Of a stretch of 64,000 bases of DNA, positions 1 through 8,128 are shown one piece after another (positions within the stretch are counted from its first letter, which is position 1; each line of letters opens with the position of its first letter). A program made the position numbers and the translations under genes. Source of the stretch: AP-15 sp963797115 (GTDB taxonomy: Bacteria > Pseudomonadota > Alphaproteobacteria > ATCC43930 > CGMCC-115725); NCBI GenBank assembly GCA_963797115.1, contig CAWCOH010000002.1:434001-498000 (forward strand), written 5' to 3'. The notes beneath the pieces were generated by a model, which ran no database searches, had not been told where the DNA came from, and saw only the letters and a list, made by a program, of their open reading frames with translations.

Positions 1-576
1 ATCCGCAGGAGTCTCGATAGTTCCGGCTGCGATGTTCCGGTGCCGGCTGGCGCGCGGCGAAGCACACAGCCGCGCGGTCCTAGTCTCCTTCTCCGGAAGG
101 CTGCCGGTCAGTTTGCGCAACGACTCCCGGGCGCGCGAGAGCCGCGAACGAATGGTCCCCACCGGGACGTTGAGGACTAGCGCGACCTCCTCGTAGCGCA
201 TCCCTTCCAGTCCGACCAGCAAGATCACCGAACGTTGGGCATCGGGCAGCTTGCCGATTGCGCGTTCGAGATCGCGCAGCTCGAGCCTTCTCCCTTGCTG
301 CGGCGCATGGGAGAGCAGCGGCTCTCGTTCACTCAACCCGACTGTTGCTCCCTCGCGCACCTTTCGGCGTATATGATTAACGTGTTGATTGTGAAGTACG
401 GTGAATAGCCAAGCCCGCAAATCCGTACCCTCTTCCCAAAGATGCAATTTCCCGAGGGCCCGGGTGAGGCAATCCTGGACGAGGTCGTCGGCCGCCACCA
501 GGTCGTGAGTGAGCGCGCGAGCAAAGCGTCGTAGGCGGGGAATTTCAGCTTCAATATCCCGATATGGGCTGGCCAC
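1..576 (-). CDS. ECF-family RNA polymerase sigma factor (3' end outside window)
   Basis: Sigma-70 family, extracytoplasmic-function type: directs RNA polymerase to a stress or signal-dependent promoter set. About 192 codons are visible. The sigma-2 region spans roughly residues 8-75, with the core-binding DLVQDCLTRAL and the -10 recognition/melting stretch LRAWLFTVLHNQHVNHIR. The sigma-4 helix-turn-helix spans about 105-155, with LPDAQRSVILLV followed by YEEVALVLNVPVGTIRSRLSRAR-like residues. I start at GTG 576 because AGGGGAG lies about 9 nt upstream and the family begins just before the DIEAEIPRLRRFA helix. A basic tail follows sigma-4 and the reading frame is still open at the window edge. 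No anti-sigma gene is visible on this side; one could lie beyond position 1. Confidence 0.85.
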   Translation of the reverse strand, partial: MASPYRDIEAEIPRLRRFARALTHDLVAADDLVQDCLTRALGKLHLWEEGTDLRAWLFTVLHNQHVNHIRRKVREGATVGLSEREPLLSHAPQQGRRLELRDLERAIGKLPDAQRSVILLVGLEGMRYEEVALVLNVPVGTIRSRLSRARESLRKLTGSLPEKETRTARLCASPRASRHRNIAAGTIETPAD

Positions 577-788
577 AGAGGTTCGCTCCCCTTAGCGTCG
601 GGCGGCTAAGCGACCGATCCGAATGCCAACGAGTCTACCGACGGGCTGTAATCCGATGATGTCAGGCGACTGGTTTTATGTAAGAAATTGTAACTATATA
701 TATATGGTTCCAGGTACTCATTCGGCGGTCTCTCCGATCGGCGGATACGGGGTTCGAACGGCGACAAGGGTAGGCGAAGTTGGCCGGG

Positions 789-1508
789 ATGAACGACAGC
801 GGTCACATCCTGATCGTCGACGATCAGCGCGAGATCTGCGATCTCGTGCAGGGATATCTGACCGGCGAGGGTTACCGCGTATCAACCGCACACGACGGCG
901 GGGAAATGCGTCGGGTAATGGCTCAAGGAGGAGTCGATCTCGTCATACTAGATCTGATGCTGCCCGGCGAGGATGGGCTGACACTCGCCCGTTCACTTCG
1001 CGAGGAGTTGAGCGTCGGGATCATCATCCTGACCGGTCGCGGCGAGATCGTCGACCGCATCATTGGCCTCGAAATGGGAGCGGACGACTACCTGCCCAAG
1101 CCGTTTCACTTGCGGGAGTTGTTGGCACGGGTTAAGAGCGTGCTCCGCCGGGCATCAAGCCGCGACGCCGAGAGGCGGGCCGCACCCCGGTCGCAGGCAA
1201 GGTTCTCCGGCTGGAACCTCGATCTCGCCAGCCGGGAGCTGCTCTCTCCCTCGGGCGAAGAGGTCCGGCTGACCACCGGCGAATTCGATTTGCTCGCCGC
1301 TTTTGTTAACAACGCCAATCAGGTGCTGACGCGCGATCGGCTGCTCGATCTCGCGCGAAATCGAGAAGCAGGGCCATTCGACCGAACGATCGATGTCCAG
1401 GTCGGGCGGCTTCGCAGAAAGCTCGAGGACGACCCACAAAGGCCAACGATGATCAAAACCGTGCGCGGCAGCGGCTATATCTTCACCCCGACAGTCGAGG
1501 TGAGCTGA
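789..1508 (+). CDS. OmpR/PhoB-type response regulator (orphan)
   Basis: Two-component DNA-binding response regulator of 239 aa. The N-terminal receiver carries the acidic pair D11-D12, the phospho-acceptor D55 in VILDLMLPGEDG, T82 in ILTGRGE and the conserved K104 in YLPKPF. The C-terminal winged helix (about 140-235) has the ELLSPSGEEVRLTTGEFDLL and VRGSGYIF signatures of the OmpR class. An in-frame TTG at 780 is possible, but ATG 789 fits the usual receiver start. No histidine kinase is adjacent: the left neighbour is the divergent sigma factor and the right neighbour is the convergent urtE. The partner kinase must therefore be elsewhere. The target genes cannot be read from sequence. Confidence 0.85.
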   Translation: MNDSGHILIVDDQREICDLVQGYLTGEGYRVSTAHDGGEMRRVMAQGGVDLVILDLMLPGEDGLTLARSLREELSVGIIILTGRGEIVDRIIGLEMGADDYLPKPFHLRELLARVKSVLRRASSRDAERRAAPRSQARFSGWNLDLASRELLSPSGEEVRLTTGEFDLLAAFVNNANQVLTRDRLLDLARNREAGPFDRTIDVQVGRLRRKLEDDPQRPTMIKTVRGSGYIFTPTVEVS

Positions 1509-1553
1509 GGCGGCGGCCACGCGGATCGCAGCCCCGACGCCAGTGCCCGCTGC

Positions 1554-2249
1554 TCACACCGTCAGATAGCTGCGCACCGTCGCCTCGTCCATATCCTCGC
1601 GGCGGCCGGAGACCACGACCTCACCACGTTGCATGACAAGATAAGCCGCGGCAAGGTCGCGGGCAAAGTCGAAATACTGCTCGACCAGGAGGACCGCCAT
1701 ACTGCCGCTCGCGGCCAGAGCGCGGATGACGCGTTCGATATCCTTGATGATCGAAGGCTGGATGCCCTCGGTCGGCTCATCGAGAATCAACAGGCGCGGT
1801 CGAGTGACGAGCGCGCGCGCGATCGCGAGTTGCTGCTGCTGGCCGCCGGAGAGGTCGCCGCCACGACGGTGGAGCATATCTTTCAACACCGGGAACAGGG
1901 CAAAGATCTCCTCAGGGATGCGACGCAGCTCGCGCGCCAGCGGCGCAAAACCAGTCTCGAGATTTTCGAGCACGCTCAGTCGGGGGAAGATCTCGCGGCC
2001 TTGCGGCACCAATGCCAATCCGGCACGAGCCCGCTCGTGCGGCGAAAGCCCGTGTAGGACCCGGTCTTCCCAGGTGATACGGCCGGCGCGGATCGGCTGC
2101 AGGCCGAAAATCGCCCGTAAGAGGCTCGTCTTGCCGACCCCGTTGCGGCCAAGGATGCACGTCACCTCGCCCTTTGCTGCCGTCAGGCTGACGCGGCGCA
2201 ACGCATGGCTCGCGCCGTAATAAAGGTCGACCCCCTCGACGGACAGCAT
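1554..2249 (-). CDS. urtE: urea ABC transporter ATP-binding subunit UrtE
   Basis: Second ATPase of the high-affinity urea importer, 231 aa, the normal length. Walker A is GRNGVGKT (about 34-41), the signature is LSGGQQQQ, Walker B is LLILDEPTEG, and the switch histidine region is replaced by the LLVEQYFDFA motif usual for UrtE/LivF-type subunits. In most bacteria urtE directly follows urtD. Here about 4 kb lies between them, so urtE is cut off from the urtABCD transcript and would need its own promoter or read-through. The reading frame itself looks intact. Confidence 0.93.
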   Translation of the reverse strand: MLSVEGVDLYYGASHALRRVSLTAAKGEVTCILGRNGVGKTSLLRAIFGLQPIRAGRITWEDRVLHGLSPHERARAGLALVPQGREIFPRLSVLENLETGFAPLARELRRIPEEIFALFPVLKDMLHRRGGDLSGGQQQQLAIARALVTRPRLLILDEPTEGIQPSIIKDIERVIRALAASGSMAVLLVEQYFDFARDLAAAYLVMQRGEVVVSGRREDMDEATVRSYLTV

Positions 2250-2385
2250 CGCTCAGCGCCTCTCACCCTCATGGTCAACGATGGTTTCGGCATGTCATAT
2301 ACGGCCGATCGGGCACCTGCAATCATCAATTGAATCGATTGTTGCCCGTCCCGCCATCTGCAGCATATCTGCAGCAAACCCTCGC

Positions 2386-2940
2386 CTATGGGTTGTAGCA
2401 GTACCCGTTCGGAGTGCCGCCGTACATGCCGGCGGCTTCCCCCGGGTGGTTGAAGTGGTCGGCCTCGCCCACCCGCAAACGCCGCTCGAAATCGCCGGTC
2501 TCGATTGCCCGGACAAAGGTGTCGACCACCAGCCGCGCGGCCGGCCGGCGGAGATTGCCCGACCGTCCTGTGGCGAACCGCTCGCGCCGGTCCCGCTCAC
2601 CTGTTCATCCTGTTTTATCAGGTCGAGATCAGGCACCGCCAACTCCGCCGCGATCGTCGCCGCCTCGCCCGGCGAGACCACGCCGCCCGCGAGTGCCGAG
2701 GTGACCGCCTTCATCGCGGGGGCGATGTCGTGGGCTGAAGGTCCACGGGTCGCCGACGAGCGCCAGCTCGACCGCCTTGCGGGTCAAGGCCTCGGCCTCG
2801 CCGGCGAGCAATGCCGCCGCGGCGATCGTCGTCTTGTTGCGGCAGCCGACCCGGCGGCCGAGGGGGTTGCCCGACCGGCCCTTTTCAAACGGGCGCCCGC
2901 GCACCTTCCCCGGCGGCGTTGGTGTAAGCATATCGGTCAT
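2386..2940 (-). pseudogene. DUF5681-type protein, frameshifted and internally deleted
   Basis: A good ribosome-binding site (AAGGAGATG) precedes ATG 2940. The start encodes the DUF5681 hallmark: GRPFEKGRSGNPLGR followed by GCRNKTT, then EALTRKAVELAL. The frame is then lost near 2740: homology continues in a second frame (DIAPAMKAVTSALAGG, SPGEAATIA). It ends in a third frame with VVDTFVRAIETGDFERRL, stopping at TAG 2386. The usual middle part (a catalogue of Leu-rich helix and Arg-Pro segments) is missing. Intact relatives are often near phage or plasmid functions; their role is not established. Comparison with family members is from memory. Confidence 0.6.
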
Positions 2941-3175
2941 CTGCATCTCCTTGCCGCAACGGCGGGCCAATCCTGCAACCGTTCTAGCCCGGAAAGATGC
3001 AATACTAATGCGGCAATTTATTGATCGTTATCATCGCAACATATGGATGCGCCCGCGACCGCTTGGCGATCGAAGGAGATGGACCGCCATCTAATGCCCG
3101 CGGCAGACGTACTTCTATTGATTGACCGACCATGATAGGAAAACGTGCGATTCGAAATAATACGGCTGTAGGCGC

Positions 3176-3646
3176 ATGCAAACCTTGAGCTTGGATCAGC
3201 TCCGAGCAGCTACCCAGGCTGGCGGCATCGCCTCTGTCACCCTGAAAGCCGAGGGCGGGGCATTTGTTGTTACCGTCGTGACGCGAAGCGGCGACGACGG
3301 CCTGTTGGTCACCACGCGCAGCAGGGAGCCCCGGCGGTTTACCGATCTGCGCAAGGCGATGCGGCTCCTCCGCGAGATGGGGATCGCGTCTGTGCAGGTC
3401 GACACCACCCACTGGAACCCTGACGAGCCCATGGCTGGAACGCCTCGTCCCGATCGATCGGCGGCGATGAAACACGCGCACGAAGCCGCTGCCCATGACC
3501 GCTGGTTTCGCTCACAAGTAGAAGAAGCTTTGCGAGAGGCCGACGATCCTGCGACGGTTACCATTCCGCACGAGGAAGTCACGGCGGAAATGAAAGCCAT
3601 CATTGACCGTACCGCGGCGAAAACGAGCGGCGGGCGTGCGCGTTAG
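3176..3646 (+). CDS. PaaA2/StbD-like antitoxin (type II TA)
   Basis: 156 aa protein directly upstream of, and overlapping, a RelE/ParE toxin gene. The C-terminal half carries the acidic, helical toxin-binding segment typical of PaaA2-like antitoxins (HDRWFRSQVEEALREADDP then TVTIPHEEVTAEMKAII). The N-terminal 70 residues form a predicted compact alpha/beta domain (TLKAEGGAFVVTVVTRSG, FTDLRKAMRLLREMGI) not needed for toxin binding, perhaps a fused regulatory domain. Antitoxins of this type neutralise the toxin by wrapping around it and usually autoregulate the pair. The pair lies in the block that separates urtD from urtE. Confidence 0.7.
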   Translation: MQTLSLDQLRAATQAGGIASVTLKAEGGAFVVTVVTRSGDDGLLVTTRSREPRRFTDLRKAMRLLREMGIASVQVDTTHWNPDEPMAGTPRPDRSAAMKHAHEAAAHDRWFRSQVEEALREADDPATVTIPHEEVTAEMKAIIDRTAAKTSGGRAR

Positions 3647-3920
3647 GTGGCTGGCGGTTGCAAGGGCAAACCTGATGGCTATTGCGGAGTACATTGCGCA
3701 GGACAATCAGGCGGCCGCCCATGCAGTGCACGAGGCAATTCTGCGGCAGGTCGGACGACTTGCCGAGCACCCGCGGATCGGGCGGCCGGGACGGGTCACG
3801 GGCACGAGAGAACTCGTGGTATCCGGCACGCCCTACATTGTGGCCTATCGGGTGGCGGGCCAAGAGGTCACCGTCTTGCGTTTGCTGCACGGTGCGAAGC
3901 AGTGGCCAAGGCAATTATGA
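3636..3920 (+). CDS. RelE/ParE-family toxin
   Basis: 94 aa from GTG 3636, overlapping the antitoxin stop by 11 nt, which is typical translational coupling for type II modules. The fold signature is clear: VRWLAVARANLMAIAEYIAQDN (first helices), then RLAEHPRIGRPGRVTGTRELVVSGTPYIVAYRV and a final VTVLRLLHGAKQWP. The RH(P)..GR..GTREL..PYI.AYRV pattern is that of ParE/RelE-like toxins, acting either on gyrase or on ribosome-bound mRNA; sequence alone does not decide which. An alternative TTG start at 3603 would lengthen it by 11 residues. Confidence 0.8.
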   Translation: MRVRWLAVARANLMAIAEYIAQDNQAAAHAVHEAILRQVGRLAEHPRIGRPGRVTGTRELVVSGTPYIVAYRVAGQEVTVLRLLHGAKQWPRQL

Positions 3921-3949
3921 CAGGAAGTCGGGCGGCGCACGCCGGCCGA

Positions 3950-4011
3950 GGGCGCTTGGCCTCATCGCACCCTTGCCCCTGCTGGCCTGGGCCGACGAGG
4001 TAAGGGAATGA
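3950..4011 (+). pseudogene. 3' remnant of an ABC substrate-binding protein gene
   Basis: Only the last ~20 codons remain. They read RALGLIAPLPLLAWADEVRE and stop, and closely match the ends of the two downstream copies (KALGLTVPPSILARADEVIE). The stop overlaps the next ATG as ATGA, exactly as at the later junction. This is therefore the decayed end of a third, upstream copy in a tandem array. Confidence 0.6.
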
Positions 4012-4974
4012 ACCGCCGCGAGCTGATGCTGCTCGTGGCCGGCGCGATGACGGCGGCACGCGTCCCGCGCGCGTAGCAGAAGGCGATGCCGGTGATCGGC
4101 ATCCTCGGCACGGCCTCGCCCGGCGCGTTTGCACCGTATGTGGCCGCGTTCCGTCGGGGACTGAGCGAAGCGGGCTATGTCGAGGGACAAAATGTGGCGA
4201 TCGAATATCGCTGGGCGGAGGGCCAGTACGATCGGCTGCCTGAACTGGCCGCCGATCTCGTCGGCGCCAAGGTCGACGTGATCGCGACAGGGGGCACCCC
4301 TTCGGTACTAGCGGCAAAAAGCGCCACCTCGACGATCCCGATCGAGCGGCGACCCGGTCGAGGGCGGCGTGATCGCCAGCCTATCCCGACCGGCCGGCAA
4401 CCTCACCGGCGTCAGCGCTATGAACACCGAGCTGACGCCCAAGCGGCTCGAGCTGCTCGCCGAGCTGGTTCCCCAGGCGAAGGTGATCGCCCTGCTCGTG
4501 AACCCGAACAATGCGATTGCGGAGCGCCAGACGCGAGAGTTGCCGGAAGCGGCACGCGCGAAGGGATTGCAGCTACATATACTGAAGGCCGGCACCGAGA
4601 GCGAGATCGACGCCGCTTTTGCAACCCTAGTCGAGCTGCATGCCGGCGCGCTCGTCGTCGGCAGTGATTCCTTCTTCGGCAACCGACGCGAGCGGCTCGT
4701 GGCGCTGGCATCACACCATGCCGTTCCGGCGATCTATGACACGCGTGAATTCGCCGCGGCCGGCGGCCTAATCAGCTATGGATCGAGCCGCACCGGCGAG
4801 TGGCGCCTGATGGGCGTTTACGCCGGGAAGATCCTCAAGGGCGACAAGCCCGCCGATCTGCCGGTCCAGCAGCCGACGACTTTCGAGCTGGTCGTCAATC
4901 TGAAGACCGCAAAGGCGCTCGGCCTCACCGTCCCGCCCTCGATCCTCGCCCGCGCCGACGAGGTCATCGAATGA
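4008..4974 (+). pseudogene. ABC-type substrate-binding protein (TRI/PF04392-like), broken copy
   Basis: Homologous over its whole length to the intact gene that follows. It starts with the same MNRRELMLL twin-arginine-like leader. Codon 23 is TAG (4074-4076) where the next copy has CAG, and about 11 nt are missing near 4341-4347, shifting the frame just before GDPVEGG. The remainder (SLSRPAGNLTGVSAMNTE through PSILARADEVIE) is open to the TGA at 4974, which overlaps the next gene's ATG. No full product is expected. Confidence 0.85.
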
Positions 4975-5948
4975 ACCGCCGCGAGCTGATGCTGCTGCTG
5001 GGCGGTGCGATGACCGCGGCCCCTTCGCTGCGCGCCCAGCAGCAAGCGATGCCGGTGATCGGCTTCCTAGCCAGCGCCTGGCCTGGTCCGAATGCTCCAT
5101 ACGTGCCCGCGTTCGGCCGGGGCCTGCGCCAAACCGGCTGGGTCGAAGGACAAAACGTCGCGATCGAGTACCGCTGGGCGGAGGGTCGATATGATCAGCT
5201 GCCCAGATTGGCCGCCGAACTGGTCGACCGTAGGGTCGACGTCATCGTGACGAGTGGCGGCGACCCTTCGGTATTGGCGGCAAAGAACGCGACTTCGTCG
5301 ATCCCTATCGTTTTTCTCGTCGGCGGCGACCCGGTCGAGCAAGGCCTGGTCACCAGTCTCGCAAATCCGGGCGGCAATCTCACAGGCATGACCCTTTTCG
5401 CAGTCGAGCTATGGGGCAAGCGGGTCGAGCTAATCGCTGAGCTGGTTTCCGAGGCCAAAGTGCTCGCTCAGCTCGTGAACCCGCAGAGGCCAACTGTCGA
5501 GAGCAGTATACGAGCTGTGCAAGAGGCGGCGCGCGCCAAGCGGCTCACCCTCCATATCCTGGAGGCAAGCACCAAAAGCGAGATCGATGCAGCTTTTGCT
5601 TCCCTTGTCGAGCGGCCGGCCGGCGCGCTGCTCGTCGCCGATCCGACCTTCCTTAGCCGTCGTGAGCAGATCGTGGCGCTGGCGGCCCGTTATGCCGTTC
5701 CGACGATCTACGATTGGCGCGAATACGTCGCCGACGGCGGCCTAATCAGCTATGGAACGAGCCTAACCGCTGCCTATCACGAGGTGGGTATTTACGTCGG
5801 GAAGATCCTCAAGGGCACCAAGCCGGCTCATCTGCCGGTCCAGCAGCCGACGACCTTCGAGCTGGTCGTCAATCTCAACAGGGCGAAGGCGCTCGGCCTC
5901 ACCGTGCCGCCGTCGATCCTCGCCCGCGCCGACGAGGTCATCGAGTAG
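4971..5948 (+). CDS. ABC transporter substrate-binding protein (PF04392-like)
   Basis: 325 aa periplasmic binding protein of the TRI-type family. The leader MNRRELMLLLGGAMTAAPSLRA is a Tat-like signal ending at an AxA-type site. The mature part has two alpha/beta lobes: the first contains MPVIGFLASAWPG, GQNVAIEYRWAEGRYDQLP and VDVIVTSGGDPS. The second contains PGGNLTGMTLF, EARAKRLTLHILEAS-like residues and YAVPTIYDWREYVADGGLISYG. No permease or ATPase gene is adjacent, so it is an orphan binding protein; such copies are expanded in many soil alphaproteobacteria and the ligand is unknown. Start ATG 4971 overlaps the stop of the broken upstream copy. Confidence 0.85.
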   Translation: MNRRELMLLLGGAMTAAPSLRAQQQAMPVIGFLASAWPGPNAPYVPAFGRGLRQTGWVEGQNVAIEYRWAEGRYDQLPRLAAELVDRRVDVIVTSGGDPSVLAAKNATSSIPIVFLVGGDPVEQGLVTSLANPGGNLTGMTLFAVELWGKRVELIAELVSEAKVLAQLVNPQRPTVESSIRAVQEAARAKRLTLHILEASTKSEIDAAFASLVERPAGALLVADPTFLSRREQIVALAARYAVPTIYDWREYVADGGLISYGTSLTAAYHEVGIYVGKILKGTKPAHLPVQQPTTFELVVNLNRAKALGLTVPPSILARADEVIE

Positions 5949-6105
5949 CGACGGGATACACCGGGTAGTCGGCGGGGTCTTCCTTCGTTACGGTTTTGCC
6001 GGAAGAGGTCGTGCATCAGCATTTTCTCGGCGACCTACCCAGACCACCCCCACGGTTGCATCTATACGAAGGCGCATAGAACACCTGCGTAACCTTTGGT
6101 TCCCC

Positions 6106-6205
6106 TTGGCCGGATTTGGTCCGGCCACCCACGTCTTCGAACTTGGCTCTTCCGATGGATGGGAAGGCTGGATGGCCGGGCCGAATCCCGGCCAAGGGAT
6201 CTCGG
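6106..6205. repeat. GC-rich palindromic intergenic repeat
   Basis: Between the substrate-binding gene and urtD lies a stretch with self-complementary units: GGCCGGATTTGGTCCGGCC near 6109 and GGCCGGGCCGAATCCCGGCC near 6175, joined by GGATGGGAAGGCTGGAT. These CCGGCC/GGCCGG hairpins resemble the extragenic palindromes common in alphaproteobacterial genomes. The sequence could end transcription in both directions. It is close to the urtD stop and marks the right edge of the block inserted in the urt locus. Confidence 0.5.
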
Positions 6206-6228
6206 GTTGTGTCGAGCGCGCGCCTGGT

Positions 6229-6987
6229 TCAGCGGCCAAGATAGACTTCGATGACGCGAGGGTGGTTCTGAACGAAGTCGATCGAGCCTTCGGCGAGGAC
6301 CGAGCCTTCGTGCAGCACGGTCACCCGTGCGCCGAGGCTACGTACAAATGCCATGTCGTGCTCGACGACGATGATCGTCCGGTCCGTTGCAAGGTCCAGG
6401 ATCAACTCGGCGGTCTGCTCGGTTTCCCGGTCGGTCATCCCGGCGACCGGCTCGTCAAGCAGCAGCAGCGTGCGGTCGTGGATCAGCAACATGCCGATCT
6501 CGAGCCATTGCTTCTGGCCGTGGCTGAGCGCCCCCGCTCCCTGTGCGCTCTGCTCGGAAAGACCGATGCGGGCCAATGTCGCCTCGATGCGGTCGCGGCG
6601 GTCCGAAGTCAGCTGAGAAAAGAGCGTCGCCCAAGTGCCACGGCGCTCGGCGAGAGCAAGTTCGAGATTCTCAAAGACGGTCAGGTTTTCGAACACCGTC
6701 GGCCGTTGGAACTTGCGCCCGATCCCGAGATTGGCGATCGCAGCCTCGTCAAGACGACTCAAATCCTCCGATCCGCCAAAGAAGACCTCGCCCGAATCGG
6801 GTCGGGTCTTCCCGGTGACGACGTCCATCATTGTCGTCTTCCCCGCCCCGTTGGGACCGATGATCGTGCGCAGCTCGCCGTCCTCGACAACCAGCGACAG
6901 GTCGTTCAAGGCCTTGAAACCATCGAAGCTGACCGTCACACCGTTGAGGTAGAGCAGGGCTTCGGTCATCACCGGCGCGGATTTCAT
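6229..6987 (-). CDS. urtD: urea ABC transporter ATP-binding subunit UrtD
   Basis: 252 aa cytoplasmic ATPase of the urea importer. Walker A GPNGAGKT is near residue 43, the Q-loop region follows FQRPTVFENL, the signature is LSHGQKQWLEIG (the UrtD-specific form) and Walker B is LLLLDEPVAGM, with the H-loop in VVEHDMAFVR. ATG 6987 overlaps the urtC stop as ATGA, indicating coupled translation. It is the last gene of the contiguous urtABCD run; its usual downstream neighbour urtE is displaced. Confidence 0.93.
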   Translation of the reverse strand: MKSAPVMTEALLYLNGVTVSFDGFKALNDLSLVVEDGELRTIIGPNGAGKTTMMDVVTGKTRPDSGEVFFGGSEDLSRLDEAAIANLGIGRKFQRPTVFENLTVFENLELALAERRGTWATLFSQLTSDRRDRIEATLARIGLSEQSAQGAGALSHGQKQWLEIGMLLIHDRTLLLLDEPVAGMTDRETEQTAELILDLATDRTIIVVEHDMAFVRSLGARVTVLHEGSVLAEGSIDFVQNHPRVIEVYLGR

Positions 6988-8120
6988 GCTTGTTCTCCGG
7001 CGGCAACCGGAACCGCGACACTGCGTTGGGTGCGACCCGCGCGACGCGTCAGTCCGGCGATGCCGTGCGGAAAGACAAGCGTCGTGAGCACAAACAGCGC
7101 GCCGAGCACGAACAGCCAGGTTTCGGGCGCAGCGCCGGTCAGCCAGCTCTTGGCGAGGTTGACCAGCACGGCCCCGACGATTGGCCCGAGCAACGTCCCG
7201 CGGCCGCCGACCGAGACCCAGATCGCAATCTCGATCGAATTGCCCGGAGAAAATTCGCCCGGGTTGATGATGCCGACCTGCGGCACGTAGAGCGCACCGG
7301 CGATCCCCGCGAGCACCGCCGAGAAAGTAAAGACGAACAGCTTGGCATTGGTCACCGAGTAGCCGAGAAACCGCACCCGGCTTTCTGCGTCGCGCAATGC
7401 GAGCAATACCCGACCGAGCTTGGAGGCGGTGATGAACCGGCATGACAGATAACCGAACCCGAGAGCCATTACTGACGCCAGATAGAGCGCAAGCCGGGTG
7501 GATGATTGATGGACATCCCAACCAAGGATGTCCTTGTAGTCGGTCAGCCCGTTATTGCCGCCGAAGCCCATGTCGTTGCGGAAGAAGGCAAGCATCAAGG
7601 CGTAGGTCATCGCCTGCGTGATGATCGAGAGATAAACCCCGGTCACGCGCGAGCGAAAGGCGAGCCAGCCGAAGACCAGCGCGAGCGAACCCGGAACCAG
7701 AACAATCATCGCCGCCGCGTAGGCGAAATGGTCGAACCCCCACCAGAACCAGGGCAGCTCCTTCCAGTTGAGGAAGACCATGAAATCGGGCAGTAGCGGA
7801 TTGCCGTAGACGCCGCGCGTGCCGATCTGGCGCATCAGGTACATGCCCATGCAGTAGCCGCCGAGGGCAAAGAAGGCGCCGTGCCCGAGGCTGAGGATCC
7901 CCGCATATCCCCAGATCAGATCGAGGCTGAGCGCCAGCAGCGCGTAGCACAGATACTTACCCAACAGCGGGACGAGATAATCGGGAAGAGCGAAGCGAGA
8001 GTCTGGCGGCACCCATGCATTGAGTATCGGGACAGCAAAGACGAGCACTGTTCCGCAGGCGGCAAAGCTCACCCAAAAGCCTGGGCCCCATTTGCTCCTG
8101 GCTCTGCCGTCGAGAGCCAT
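6984..8120 (-). CDS. urtC: urea ABC transporter permease UrtC
   Basis: 378 aa LivM-type inner-membrane permease with about ten hydrophobic segments. Diagnostic stretches are LDLIWGYAGILSLGHGAFFALGGY, FRSRVTGVYLSIITQAMTYAL and GALYVPQVGIINPGEFSPGNSIEI with VGGRGTLLGPIVGA. I start at ATG 8120, 8 nt after the urtB stop, instead of the longer frame that runs back into urtB. It forms the membrane channel with UrtB. Confidence 0.92.
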   Translation of the reverse strand: MALDGRARSKWGPGFWVSFAACGTVLVFAVPILNAWVPPDSRFALPDYLVPLLGKYLCYALLALSLDLIWGYAGILSLGHGAFFALGGYCMGMYLMRQIGTRGVYGNPLLPDFMVFLNWKELPWFWWGFDHFAYAAAMIVLVPGSLALVFGWLAFRSRVTGVYLSIITQAMTYALMLAFFRNDMGFGGNNGLTDYKDILGWDVHQSSTRLALYLASVMALGFGYLSCRFITASKLGRVLLALRDAESRVRFLGYSVTNAKLFVFTFSAVLAGIAGALYVPQVGIINPGEFSPGNSIEIAIWVSVGGRGTLLGPIVGAVLVNLAKSWLTGAAPETWLFVLGALFVLTTLVFPHGIAGLTRRAGRTQRSVAVPVAAGEQA

Positions 8121-8128
8121 CGGCGCGG

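Noticed and set aside
700..712. EcfG-type GGAAC promoter upstream of the sigma-factor gene
   Set aside because: The minus-strand GGAAC has no GTT at the required 16-17 bp distance.
700..770. tRNA-like GGTTCGAAC near 752
   Set aside because: No acceptor stem, anticodon arm or CCA context around it; single motif by chance.
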